Of a DNA stretch of 55,266 nucleotides, positions 25,710 through 33,976 are shown in pieces (within the stretch, counting starts at the first letter, position 1; every line of letters begins with the position of its first letter). This DNA comes from Fastidiosipila sp963510375 (GTDB lineage: Bacteria > Bacillota > Clostridia > Saccharofermentanales > Fastidiosipilaceae), in assembly GCA_963510375.1 (NCBI GenBank), contig CAUPES010000010.1:1-55266 (forward strand). The letters are read 5' to 3'. The notes beneath the pieces are model-generated. The model was not told where the DNA came from and ran no database searches. It was given only the letters and a program-made list of their open reading frames with translations. Made by a program: the position numbers and the translations under genes.

Positions 25710-27305
25710 TTGTATAAGAGAGATATTTCAGATGACAATATTCTTAATTTACTTGAATATATTAAGAAACTAGAAGCTAATGGGGTGGGAGTAGAGTTTT
25801 CTCCATCTTTATCTTTGAAAGAAAAACCAGAAAATATTGAGATTGCTTTCGTTACATATGATTCGAGAGAAATTGAGCCGAATAGTTTGTTCATCTGCAA
25901 AGGTAACAGTTTTAAAGTTGAATACTTGGAGCAAGCAAAGGCAAAAGGTGCAGTAGCTTATTTAGCTGACAAAGATTATGGAGTAGATTTGCCTCTCATT
26001 AAGGTTGATAATTTACGTAGAAGTATTGCAGTTTGTGTATCTGCCTACTTTTCTAATCCAGAAACTAAGTTGAATTTTATTGGTGTTACTGGTACCAAGG
26101 GTAAGAGCACAACCGTAAGTTTGATATTTGAAATGCTTAAAGCTCAAGCCGAGTTAGAAGGTAAAGTACTTCCTGGATTAATTTCTAGTTTGGGTAATTT
26201 TGATGGTGTAAATCATTTAGACTCCAAGCTGACAACGCCAGAGCCTATGGAACTATTTTATATACTCTATAAAGCAGTACAAAATAATGTAAAAAACATG
26301 GTAATTGAAGTATCTTCGCAAGCTCTTAAGTACGACAGGGTTTATGGAATGAATTTCAAAATTGGAGTGTTTACAAATATAGCTCCTGATCACATATCAG
26401 ATGTCGAGCATCCTACCTTTGAAGATTACCTACAATCTAAATTAAAACTGTTGGAACGTAGTGAAGTCGCTATTCTAAATGAGACTAGTGATTATTTAGA
26501 GGAACAAAGATTAGCTGCTCAAAATACTCATGTAATTTTGGAAGTCGGCACAGAAATAAATAAAAACTCAAAACATGATGCTAATTATTTTGATGTTTAT
26601 ATCAAAGATATTGAATTAGAACACATTGGCATGAACTTCACTGCAGTTTTGAAAAAAAATAACAAAAAACTAAGGTTGAATACTAAATTAGAGGGAATAT
26701 TTAACTTAGAGAACATAGCTCAAGCTCTTGCTGTTGCGGAGTTAATGAATGTTGATGAGAGCTCTATCAGAAAGGCTCTTGAGATTGTACAAATGCGTGA
26801 CAGAACTATTGATGTCAAAGGTGATAATGATAATGTTATTTTTCACATTGATGCTGCCCATAATGGCATTAGTTTTGAAGCAGTATTTGACCACATTAAA
26901 CATAAATATCCAGAATATAAGAGAGTTGCAGTATTTGGTACAGTTGGAAATAAAGCCGAAAACCGTCGCGAAGGTATAGCACTTGCTTGTAACGGAAGAG
27001 TTGATGAAGTTTATATTACTAGAGATGATAATGATTTTGAAAGTTTAGATAATATATTTGACGATATAGTGATACATATTGACTCGAGTTTGCCGGTAAC
27101 AAGAATTGACGAGAGAATTGAAGCTATACAAACAGCTTATGATAATGCTATGAAATTATGGCAAGAAGAAGGTATTAAGTCATGTATTATCTTGTTGGGT
27201 AAAGGTGCAGAAAAGTATATGAAGATTAATGGAGTTAGATTACCTTATGAAGGTGATGAGTATTATGCAAGAAAAGCAGTAGCAGCTCAAAAAGGCTTTA
27301 ATTAG
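25710..27305 (+). CDS. murE: Mur ligase, UDP-MurNAc-tripeptide synthetase (MurE-like)
   Basis: The frame starts at a TTG (25710) with AAAGGAG 8 nt upstream; no closer ATG fits. The 531-residue product has the three Mur-ligase domains: an N-terminal UDP-binding region with VTYDSREIEPNSLF, the ATP loop GVTGTKGKSTT (about 129-139), TTPEP, EVSSQAL and NIAPDHISDVEHPTFEDY. It adds the third residue to UDP-MurNAc-dipeptide in the cytoplasm. Two C-terminal signatures depart from the common form: HIDAAHNGISFE in place of the usual DYAHNP, and RDDNDFES where DAP-adding enzymes have DNPR. This argues against meso-diaminopimelate as the amino acid; L-lysine or another residue is possible. A second MurE elsewhere in the genome cannot be excluded. 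Confidence 0.85.
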   Translation: MYKRDISDDNILNLLEYIKKLEANGVGVEFSPSLSLKEKPENIEIAFVTYDSREIEPNSLFICKGNSFKVEYLEQAKAKGAVAYLADKDYGVDLPLIKVDNLRRSIAVCVSAYFSNPETKLNFIGVTGTKGKSTTVSLIFEMLKAQAELEGKVLPGLISSLGNFDGVNHLDSKLTTPEPMELFYILYKAVQNNVKNMVIEVSSQALKYDRVYGMNFKIGVFTNIAPDHISDVEHPTFEDYLQSKLKLLERSEVAILNETSDYLEEQRLAAQNTHVILEVGTEINKNSKHDANYFDVYIKDIELEHIGMNFTAVLKKNNKKLRLNTKLEGIFNLENIAQALAVAELMNVDESSIRKALEIVQMRDRTIDVKGDNDNVIFHIDAAHNGISFEAVFDHIKHKYPEYKRVAVFGTVGNKAENRREGIALACNGRVDEVYITRDDNDFESLDNIFDDIVIHIDSSLPVTRIDERIEAIQTAYDNAMKLWQEEGIKSCIILLGKGAEKYMKINGVRLPYEGDEYYARKAVAAQKGFN

Positions 27306-27383
27306 TAAATTCTAAGTTAGTTCATAGCTTATGAGTTCAATAATTAGTATAATAAAAGCCTAAAATAAATTGAGGTATGAAAA

Positions 27384-28322
27384 TTGCAGGGGACAGATGA
27401 GAGAAAAGAAATTGTGAATAATGATTTAGTGTCTATAATAGTGCCTGTATATAAGACAGCTGAGTTTTTGCCGCGTTGTATTGAGTCACTATTAGACCAA
27501 GATTACGATAATATTGAGATTATTATGGTAAATGATGGTTCGCCAGATGACTCTGCTGCAATAATAGAGCGTTACCGTAAAGAGAATCCAAACAAAATCG
27601 TGCTGATAAACAAAGAGAATCAGGGTGCAGGAGAAGCTAGAAATACAGGCATTGACAATGCTAAAGGCGAATGGTTGTGCTTCGTAGACTCGGATGACTA
27701 TGTTGAAAAAGATTACGTTAGCGCCATGCTTAGAGCTGCAACAGAAAGAGATGCAGATATAGCAGTTAGCAATTTGTTTTTGGAAAAAGAAAATGGTAGA
27801 AAAATTATTTTCCCTTTAGCATTTATTAAGCCAGTAATTAGTGGTGAAAAAGCGGCAAAGAAATCATTGGATTTATTATCTATCCCCAATTTTGCTTGGA
27901 ACAAGTTGTATAAGCGATCATTATTAAATTCAATTAAGTTCAGATTTCCAAGCATTTATTTTGAAGATGTTGCTGTTGCAGCTAAGGTGCTAAGTCAAGC
28001 TGATAAGGTAGCCTTTACCAATAGGCCACTTTATCATTATATTCAGAGAGACTCTGGTCAAGTTGGGACTTTTAATGAGAAAAAACTAAAAGAAGCTCTC
28101 GAAGCAATTTCTATGGTTGGTGAATTTTTGAAGCAATCTGGAAAAATGGATGATTGGTTTAGAGCTTGGAAGCAAATGCTTTTACATGTCAAAGTTCAAT
28201 TTACCACGCAAGTGATGGTGCAAATGAAGGACAAAACTTTCGCTGAGAAATCCAAGCTGTTGAAAGAACTTAATGAAGAACTAAAAAATATTGACAGAAA
28301 GTATAGATACGAGAGTGATTAA
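27384..28322 (+). CDS. family 2 glycosyltransferase (GT-A)
   Basis: The start is a TTG at 27384 with GAGGT 7 nt upstream; the nearer ATG at 27377 is in another frame and stops after seven codons. The 312-residue protein has the GT2 signature VSIIVPVYKTAEFLPRCI at its N-terminus, VNDGSPDDS, GAGEARNTGIDNAKGEW, and the metal-binding DSDDY. It lacks membrane helices, so it is a cytoplasmic or peripheral enzyme adding a sugar to a lipid- or polymer-linked acceptor. The donor and acceptor cannot be told. It lies 78 nt after murE, with a possible TATAAT at 27348-27353, and directly precedes a second GT2 gene with a 1-nt gap. Confidence 0.88.
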   Translation: MQGTDERKEIVNNDLVSIIVPVYKTAEFLPRCIESLLDQDYDNIEIIMVNDGSPDDSAAIIERYRKENPNKIVLINKENQGAGEARNTGIDNAKGEWLCFVDSDDYVEKDYVSAMLRAATERDADIAVSNLFLEKENGRKIIFPLAFIKPVISGEKAAKKSLDLLSIPNFAWNKLYKRSLLNSIKFRFPSIYFEDVAVAAKVLSQADKVAFTNRPLYHYIQRDSGQVGTFNEKKLKEALEAISMVGEFLKQSGKMDDWFRAWKQMLLHVKVQFTTQVMVQMKDKTFAEKSKLLKELNEELKNIDRKYRYESD

Positions 28323-28323
28323 T

Positions 28324-29628
28324 ATGGGTTGGGAAAATTTAAGCTTATTTACAAAGATTTTAATAACTATTTTAATAGCAGGAAATATTTTTGGACTAAT
28401 TTATTCGATATATCAGGTATATATAGCGTTACCAATTTTTAAAAAATATAAGAATCGCACAGGACCTGAGAAACCTTATAATAAGTTTGCGATTGTTATT
28501 AGTGCACACGATGAAGAGAAAGTTATTACGAACTTATTAAACTCTTTGAATGCTCAAAATTATCCAAAGGATAAGTATGAAATATTTTTGATAGCAGATA
28601 ACTGTACAGATAATACGGCTAAGATAGCTGCAGAGCTTGGAGCCAATGTCTATGAGCGTTTTGACCCAGAGCATAAATCGAAAGGATATGCTTTAAACTG
28701 GTTCTTTGACCAATTTATTAAAAAATATGATAGAACAGATTATGATCTAATTACTGTAATAGACTCAGATAATGTTATGGACGAAAACTATCTTCTAGAA
28801 ATGAACAAGCGCTATAACTATGGAGATAGGGTAATAATAGGATATAGGATAGGAAAAAATCCTTCAGCCACAATCTGGTCAAATGCGAATAGTTTATTCT
28901 GGATTATGCAAAAACGAGGGGTCGATCATCCACGTTATATGTCAGGTAGAAGCTTAACTTCAGTAGGTGGTACTGGATTTGCTTTTGCTTACGATATTAT
29001 TGATGAACATGGATGGCAAACTCATAGCTTGACTGAAGATTTAGAGTTTACCATGGATGTCAATTTAAAGGGTGAAACTATTACATATTCACGAGAAGCA
29101 AAATTTTATGACGAACAACCAGAAGATATGATAAGCACTATCAAACAAAGATGGAGATGGTCATATGGTTTGAGAGAATTATTAGAGCTTAAAGCCGAGC
29201 CTTTATTGAAGTCTGTTTTTGTCGGTCGTATTGAAAATTTAGACTCATTTATGTTTTCTATTATGTACGTAGTACTTTTAGTTTCACCTGTTTTATGGGT
29301 CTTAAGCATGATTTTATTAGGTATAACTTTAGGCTTCTGGTCAATGTTGAAAGCTATATTACTTAGTGCTCTTGTAGGGGAAGTAGTCTTAAGCTTATTT
29401 ATTTATATTTTGACTGTAGTTGAGAATCAGCATTGGGAGGGTCAGTGGAAAGGAATATTATTTTATCCGATATATCTATTGATAATTAGCTTAACAATTT
29501 TTATGGCACTGGGCAAAAGACCAGGCTGGAAGAAGATTGATCACTCCGATCAAAGCACTATTAATGATATGGGTAAAAATGTTAAGAAACGTAGGAATCG
29601 CAAGCCAAATAATGATGAAAGTAAATAA
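28324..29628 (+). CDS. membrane family 2 glycosyltransferase
   Basis: I start at the ATG at 28324 (434 residues), which begins right after the upstream gene's stop; an in-frame TTG at 28291 would overlap that gene. The protein has an N-terminal helix (about 10-32), a GT-A domain with VISAHDEEKVITNLL, LIADNCTDNTA, VIDSDNVMDENYL (the metal-binding DSD) and LTEDLEF, the polymerase-type QRWRWSYG motif, then three C-terminal helices. This layout is that of processive or polyprenyl-type GT2 membrane enzymes, similar in plan to cellulose/hyaluronan-synthase relatives but shorter. The C-terminus is basic (KKRRNRKPNN). The product is probably an envelope glycan, by inference. Confidence 0.88.
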   Translation: MGWENLSLFTKILITILIAGNIFGLIYSIYQVYIALPIFKKYKNRTGPEKPYNKFAIVISAHDEEKVITNLLNSLNAQNYPKDKYEIFLIADNCTDNTAKIAAELGANVYERFDPEHKSKGYALNWFFDQFIKKYDRTDYDLITVIDSDNVMDENYLLEMNKRYNYGDRVIIGYRIGKNPSATIWSNANSLFWIMQKRGVDHPRYMSGRSLTSVGGTGFAFAYDIIDEHGWQTHSLTEDLEFTMDVNLKGETITYSREAKFYDEQPEDMISTIKQRWRWSYGLRELLELKAEPLLKSVFVGRIENLDSFMFSIMYVVLLVSPVLWVLSMILLGITLGFWSMLKAILLSALVGEVVLSLFIYILTVVENQHWEGQWKGILFYPIYLLIISLTIFMALGKRPGWKKIDHSDQSTINDMGKNVKKRRNRKPNNDESK

Positions 29629-29640
29629 AAACCAAGTTAC

Positions 29641-29664
29641 TAACTTAAATAATTATTTAAGTTA
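29641..29664. repeat. 24-bp perfect palindrome
   Basis: The half-site TAACTTAAATAA is followed directly by its reverse complement. It is all A/T but for one C and one G. It sits 12 nt after the GT2 stop codon. With no loop it is a poor terminator; it may be a protein-binding site or a cruciform. Confidence 0.6.
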
Positions 29665-29698
29665 AATAGAAATTATTATAAATAGGCATACAAAATAC

Positions 29699-29751
29699 TT
29701 TACAAATCGCATATATTGCTATTTAATACCATTTATCAAAAAGTATTAAAT
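29699..29751 (+). promoter_or_regulatory. flavodoxin promoter with overlapping inverted repeat
   Basis: TTTACA (29699-29704), 17 nt, TTTAAT (29722-29727). ATTTAATAC (29721-29729) and GTATTAAAT (29743-29751) form a perfect 9-bp inverted repeat covering the -10 and the start site, as an operator would. Confidence 0.55.
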
Positions 29752-29777
29752 TAAGGAGATTAAAGGAGTTTTGTCAT

Positions 29778-30221
29778 ATGAATAGCATTGCCGTTATTTA
29801 TTATAGTGCAAGTGGAAATACAGCAGCTATGGCTGACGCTGTAGCAGAAGGTATAGAGAGTATGGGAGCAGAAGCTAATGTTTTTGAAGTATCTGAATTC
29901 CTGATAGATAATTTAGAAGATTACGATGCTTTTGCTTTTGGCTGTCCTGCTTCAGGCGATGAAGAACTAGAAGAATTTGAATTCGAACCATTTTTCTCAA
30001 ATGCTATTGAAACTTTAGGCGATAGGCCTGTTGCTATTTTTGGATCTTACTCAAGTGGTAACGGGAAATGGATGAGAAAATGGGAAGACGTCTGTGATGA
30101 CATGAACTTGAATTTGGTAGCTTCTGGAGTTATTGCGGAGGACTATCCGGATAGCGATGCGATTGAATCATGTCAAGAACTAGGGGAGATTTTAGTAGAA
30201 AATTTAGACGAGTTTTATTAA
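29778..30221 (+). CDS. flavodoxin
   Basis: A 147-residue flavodoxin, a small FMN-binding electron carrier. The FMN phosphate loop reads YYSASGNTAAMADAVAEG at the N-terminus; FGCPASGDEELEEFEFEPF gives the second FMN-contacting loop, and GSYSSGNGKWMRKW the third. The protein is very acidic, as is usual. A GGAG lies 9 nt before the ATG and another AAGGAG further up. It could serve low-potential electron transfer in an anaerobe, but no partner is adjacent: the next gene, 36 nt downstream, is an LCP cell-wall ligase. Confidence 0.93.
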   Translation: MNSIAVIYYSASGNTAAMADAVAEGIESMGAEANVFEVSEFLIDNLEDYDAFAFGCPASGDEELEEFEFEPFFSNAIETLGDRPVAIFGSYSSGNGKWMRKWEDVCDDMNLNLVASGVIAEDYPDSDAIESCQELGEILVENLDEFY

Positions 30222-30257
30222 TTTAAAGTTATCCTAGATAAAGGTAATAAAATTATT

Positions 30258-31823
30258 ATGAGTGATGATGTTAGAAATTCAAAAATTGAAAATGATTCAG
30301 GAATTAGATATAGCAAATTAAGTAAGAATACAAAAGAGAATGCTGAATCTAGTGAGCTTGAAGGTCAAAATGAAAAAACTTCAATACTTGAGAAGTTTAA
30401 GCGTCTTAGTACTGGTAAAAAGACTGGTGTTATTAGTCTAACTGTTTTATTAGCATTTATATTAATTGTAGTTGTATTTGTTTTCAGTAAGATAGCGAGA
30501 ATTAATTTTGTTAATAAAAGTGATTATACACGTAGTTCAGCATCATCAGATGAGCACGGAATTTTAGCAATTGATAAAGATGGTAAGTCCGGCAAAAACC
30601 TTGATCAAGATGCAATTAGAAAATTAAATTCAAAACTAGCAAAAAATTTGCCTAAAGATATTATTTTTGATGAAAATATTTTAAATATATTATTAATTGG
30701 AGTTGATTCAAGAGAGGCCGAAGAACAATCATTATCTGACTCAATGATTTTGGCATCTATAGACTTGAAGCATAAGAAAATTCATCTGAATTCTCTATTG
30801 AGAGATACTTATGTATATATTCCTGATTATGGATATAGTAAGTTAAATAGTGCAAATGCACTCGGTGGTCCACCGTTATTAATGGAGACAATTGAATACA
30901 ATTATAGAGTTGCGGTTAATCATTTTGCTCTAGTTGATATGTTTTCTTTAGCAGAAATAATTGACACAATAGGTGGCGTTGAAATCGATATCAAAGACTA
31001 TGAAATTCCTGCTATTAACGAAGCCCTAGCCTATTACAATACTTTAATCAAAGAACCTAAAAATTCTGGATTATTAAAAAAACCTGGTAAGCAAAAATTA
31101 AACGGTAAACAAGCCTTGAATTATGGACGAATTAGAAGTGTAGGTAATTCAGACTATGAAAGAACTGAGAGACAGAGAAAAATTCTCAAATCAATTTTTG
31201 ATGGAGCAAAAAAAGCAAGCTTAGGTCAATTAAATGAAATGGTTGATAAAGTTTTCCCATTAGTCACAACCAATCTAGGACTTAATGATATTTTCAACTT
31301 ATTGCAAAATGTCCAAGGACTTCTAAAGTCTAAAATAATTTCAGAACATGTACCTATTCTTGGGACTTTCGAAGAAACATATATTCAGGGAATGGCATGT
31401 CTAGTACCTGATCTAGCTTCAAACATTAAGCATTTAGCCAAAACTGTATACGGAATGAGTGATGCTAAAATTGCTAAATTGTTCGAAGGTGTTATAGATA
31501 TAAAAGATGTTGAAGTTACTACAGAGGCTACATATAGAAAAACTGAAGCCAGAGCTAATACAGATCATAATCATGAAGAAGCTGCTCCAGAGGTCACTGA
31601 GACTCCGAGAACGACTTCTGCCACAAGCGAAATTGGTTCAGGGACTCCTAGTGAAACTCATTCAACAACTAAAGATGTAGAAAGTAAGCCTTCATCAAGT
31701 GATCTTGATAACACTGAACAAGATCCTACACCAGAACCAGAACCAGAACCTGAGCCTGAGCCTGAGCCAGATTTGACAGAAACTCCAGGTGAAGAAGCCT
31801 CAAATGATGATATAGAGGAGTAG
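30258..31823 (+). CDS. LytR-CpsA-Psr (LCP) family cell-wall ligase
   Basis: This 521-residue membrane-anchored protein has a cytoplasmic N-terminus of about 55 residues, one helix (about 56-76), then an extracellular LCP domain: NILLIGVDSREAEEQSLSDSMILASID, LNSLLRDTYVYIPDYG, KLNSANALGG, FALVDMF, IGGVEIDI and GRIRSVGNSDYERTERQRK, with the catalytic Arg/Asp set typical of the family. LCP enzymes transfer teichoic acids or capsule from a polyprenyl carrier to peptidoglycan. The last 110 residues are a disordered Ser/Thr/Pro tail containing six Pro-Glu repeats. The ribosome binding site is weak (AAAGG, about 13 nt). It may be in one unit with the flavodoxin and the DUF2207 gene, 28 nt downstream. 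Confidence 0.9.
   Translation: MSDDVRNSKIENDSGIRYSKLSKNTKENAESSELEGQNEKTSILEKFKRLSTGKKTGVISLTVLLAFILIVVVFVFSKIARINFVNKSDYTRSSASSDEHGILAIDKDGKSGKNLDQDAIRKLNSKLAKNLPKDIIFDENILNILLIGVDSREAEEQSLSDSMILASIDLKHKKIHLNSLLRDTYVYIPDYGYSKLNSANALGGPPLLMETIEYNYRVAVNHFALVDMFSLAEIIDTIGGVEIDIKDYEIPAINEALAYYNTLIKEPKNSGLLKKPGKQKLNGKQALNYGRIRSVGNSDYERTERQRKILKSIFDGAKKASLGQLNEMVDKVFPLVTTNLGLNDIFNLLQNVQGLLKSKIISEHVPILGTFEETYIQGMACLVPDLASNIKHLAKTVYGMSDAKIAKLFEGVIDIKDVEVTTEATYRKTEARANTDHNHEEAAPEVTETPRTTSATSEIGSGTPSETHSTTKDVESKPSSSDLDNTEQDPTPEPEPEPEPEPEPDLTETPGEEASNDDIEE
31731..31766 (+). repeat. Pro-Glu hexanucleotide repeat in the LCP gene
   Basis: Six tandem Pro-Glu units (three CCAGAA then three CCTGAG) encode a rigid extended spacer. 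It could be length-variable among strains. Confidence 0.8.
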
Positions 31824-31851
31824 GTAAGTAATAATAATAAAAGGTGATAAT

Positions 31852-33828
31852 ATGCACGATGAACTGATTAAGATTAAAAACAGTAAAATTTTCAATAAAA
31901 TTTTATTTGCAATCTTGTTTATTGTGCTATTTTTTACTTTTTTCTTAAAAACAGAACTTAGTGCAGAGACTGATAATAAGAGAAATGGATTAACATTTAA
32001 CTCTGTATTTAATCACATTAATATTCTTAGAGATGGTCGTGTAGAAGCAGTTTTGCAATTTGATGTAAAAACAAAAAGTGTTGTTAATGTATTAAATATA
32101 TCCGTACCTTATCAGAAGAATCAGTTTATATCTATTAGCGATATAAAGTTAGCAGAGGTAAATTCAGATGAGCCAACTCTGGAATATATCAAAGCGACTC
32201 AAGTTAATGAATTCCAAAAGGATCAAATTAATTCCTATACTATTTCAGACCTAGGAGATAAGATTAACATTAAATTGAAAACTTCCTTACCTGAAGAAAC
32301 AACGAAAAGAATTAGAGTTTCTTACACGATAAACTCAGCAAGCCAAAGATTTAATGATGCAGCTATTACGGATTTAACTTTACTTGATGAGAATAGAGAT
32401 TTTATTATTAATGGCTATACCTTAATAGTGAGTTTTGATTCAGTGATTTTTCCAGAAGAAATTAATAAATACAATTTATACGAGCATAATAGTTTAGACG
32501 ATTTGGGAAAACTATTGCAACCTGCGTTCATTTCAGAGATATTAGAAATTTTAAATATTGATAGAAGTGAGATCCTGGACATACCATCAGATGCGTATAT
32601 TAGTTATTCTAATTTTATTCCTGAAAATACTAGAGTAGATATCCGTTTGTTATATCCAAGCGACTGGTTAGCAAAAACTAAAATTACTTTAACTGAAAAT
32701 TCCAATGAAAGTATGTATGAGAAAATCAAAAGTGAAGAAAGCACTTATCTTTGGAAGCAGATTCAGAAGTTTAGATATCAAGTAGTTAGCAGATATATTG
32801 TTGGAGTTTTGCTCATTCTAGCCTCAGTTTATTTTGTTATTGTATTATTGAAAAAATATATTGATCGCTACAAAGATGCACCAGAAGTTAAATTTAGCAT
32901 GTTTGGTGAAATTTCGGCGACTGGAATAGCTTTTCTCAAAAATAAGAAAGTTGATGCCAATACAGTTTGGGCAGTGATTTACACACTTATAAGCAATGGT
33001 TTCCTTGATATTAATAAAAAGAGACTATGGCGAGCAGATGAGCAATTGCTACCTGATGAGATGCACTTGCAATATTATGAAAGAGTAGTTCTACATTGGA
33101 TTTGGAATTTAATGGAGGGAAGCAACTCTATTTCACTCGAAGAATTATCCCAAATAATAGAAAGCAATTTGGATAAAAATATGAGTAAACTCTCAAGATT
33201 TCAAAAAGCTATGGAATTATATTGTATCGAAAATAATTATTTGTTAGCTGAAAGAAAAATTAAAACAAAAAAGATACACTTAATTGTTGCTTTATTTTAC
33301 ATATTCTCAGCCGTATTAATTTCACTTGTCTCTAACTTCTTTGTGCCAATGTGGTTACTGTTACCAGGTGGAATATTCCTTGTTATGGCTTTGAAACAAA
33401 ATCGTTATACTGATTTGGGTTTGAAAATTTTAGGTGAAGCAAATAGTTACAAGAAATATTTACGAAATATAGATAGATATTATAAAGGTAACTATACAAA
33501 GCAAAAATTTATAGAGGATTTTATTTTTAGTGTAGCCTTGCAATGTAATGATAAATATTTACAATCTCTAAAATATATCTTGCCTATGAGTGTAGCAGTT
33601 AAAGATAGATGTTTTACTAATTTAGGATTTAACGAAATTGAGACCAATATCTATAAAGAACTTTCTAAGGAAAAAGTGGACATACCAATTAAACGTCAAA
33701 AAGAAATTTATAGAAATATTTCTGATATTGTTGAGCAAAGACTTCTGGGAATACAGCATCTAATTAACAAGCTTGAAATGCATAGAATTTTCCCAAAAAA
33801 AGAAGAAATTGAAGTTGAATTTGAATAG
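31852..33828 (+). CDS. DUF2207-like membrane protein
   Basis: This 658-residue protein has an N-terminal helix or signal (about 18-36), an extracellular beta-rich domain (about 45-290) opening NHINILRDGRVEAVLQFDV, a helix at about 308-332, a cytoplasmic region with GEISATGIAFLKNKKVDANTVWAVIYTLISNGFLDI, then a helical pair (about 478-520) and a cytoplasmic C-terminus. This is the plan of DUF2207 predicted membrane proteins, whose role is unknown. The winged-helix-like cytoplasmic segment suggests signal transmission across the membrane, but that is inference. AAAGGTG is about 6 nt upstream. The gene is 28 nt after the LCP gene and probably in the same operon. Confidence 0.72.
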   Translation: MHDELIKIKNSKIFNKILFAILFIVLFFTFFLKTELSAETDNKRNGLTFNSVFNHINILRDGRVEAVLQFDVKTKSVVNVLNISVPYQKNQFISISDIKLAEVNSDEPTLEYIKATQVNEFQKDQINSYTISDLGDKINIKLKTSLPEETTKRIRVSYTINSASQRFNDAAITDLTLLDENRDFIINGYTLIVSFDSVIFPEEINKYNLYEHNSLDDLGKLLQPAFISEILEILNIDRSEILDIPSDAYISYSNFIPENTRVDIRLLYPSDWLAKTKITLTENSNESMYEKIKSEESTYLWKQIQKFRYQVVSRYIVGVLLILASVYFVIVLLKKYIDRYKDAPEVKFSMFGEISATGIAFLKNKKVDANTVWAVIYTLISNGFLDINKKRLWRADEQLLPDEMHLQYYERVVLHWIWNLMEGSNSISLEELSQIIESNLDKNMSKLSRFQKAMELYCIENNYLLAERKIKTKKIHLIVALFYIFSAVLISLVSNFFVPMWLLLPGGIFLVMALKQNRYTDLGLKILGEANSYKKYLRNIDRYYKGNYTKQKFIEDFIFSVALQCNDKYLQSLKYILPMSVAVKDRCFTNLGFNEIETNIYKELSKEKVDIPIKRQKEIYRNISDIVEQRLLGIQHLINKLEMHRIFPKKEEIEVEFE

Positions 33829-33910
33829 AATTTTTTAGAATAAAAGTTGTTAATAAAATGCACATACTTTATGAACAAAGCAATGTTTTCATGAAGCATT
33901 AAATTGCATG

Positions 33911-33919
33911 TGCTATAAT
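33911..33919 (+). promoter_or_regulatory. extended -10 promoter upstream of the PP2C-like gene
   Basis: TGCTATAAT matches the extended -10 consensus, 58 nt before the start codon. No -35 of quality is present. Confidence 0.55.
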
Positions 33920-33976
33920 TACATGAGTTATAAACTTGATTAAAATGAATTAGAAAGAATATTACTGGAGGTAATT

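Noticed and set aside
31731..31766. CRISPR-like short repeat
   Set aside because: It consists of tandem codons for Pro-Glu within the LCP gene, without spacers. No CRISPR array or cas gene is seen in the window.
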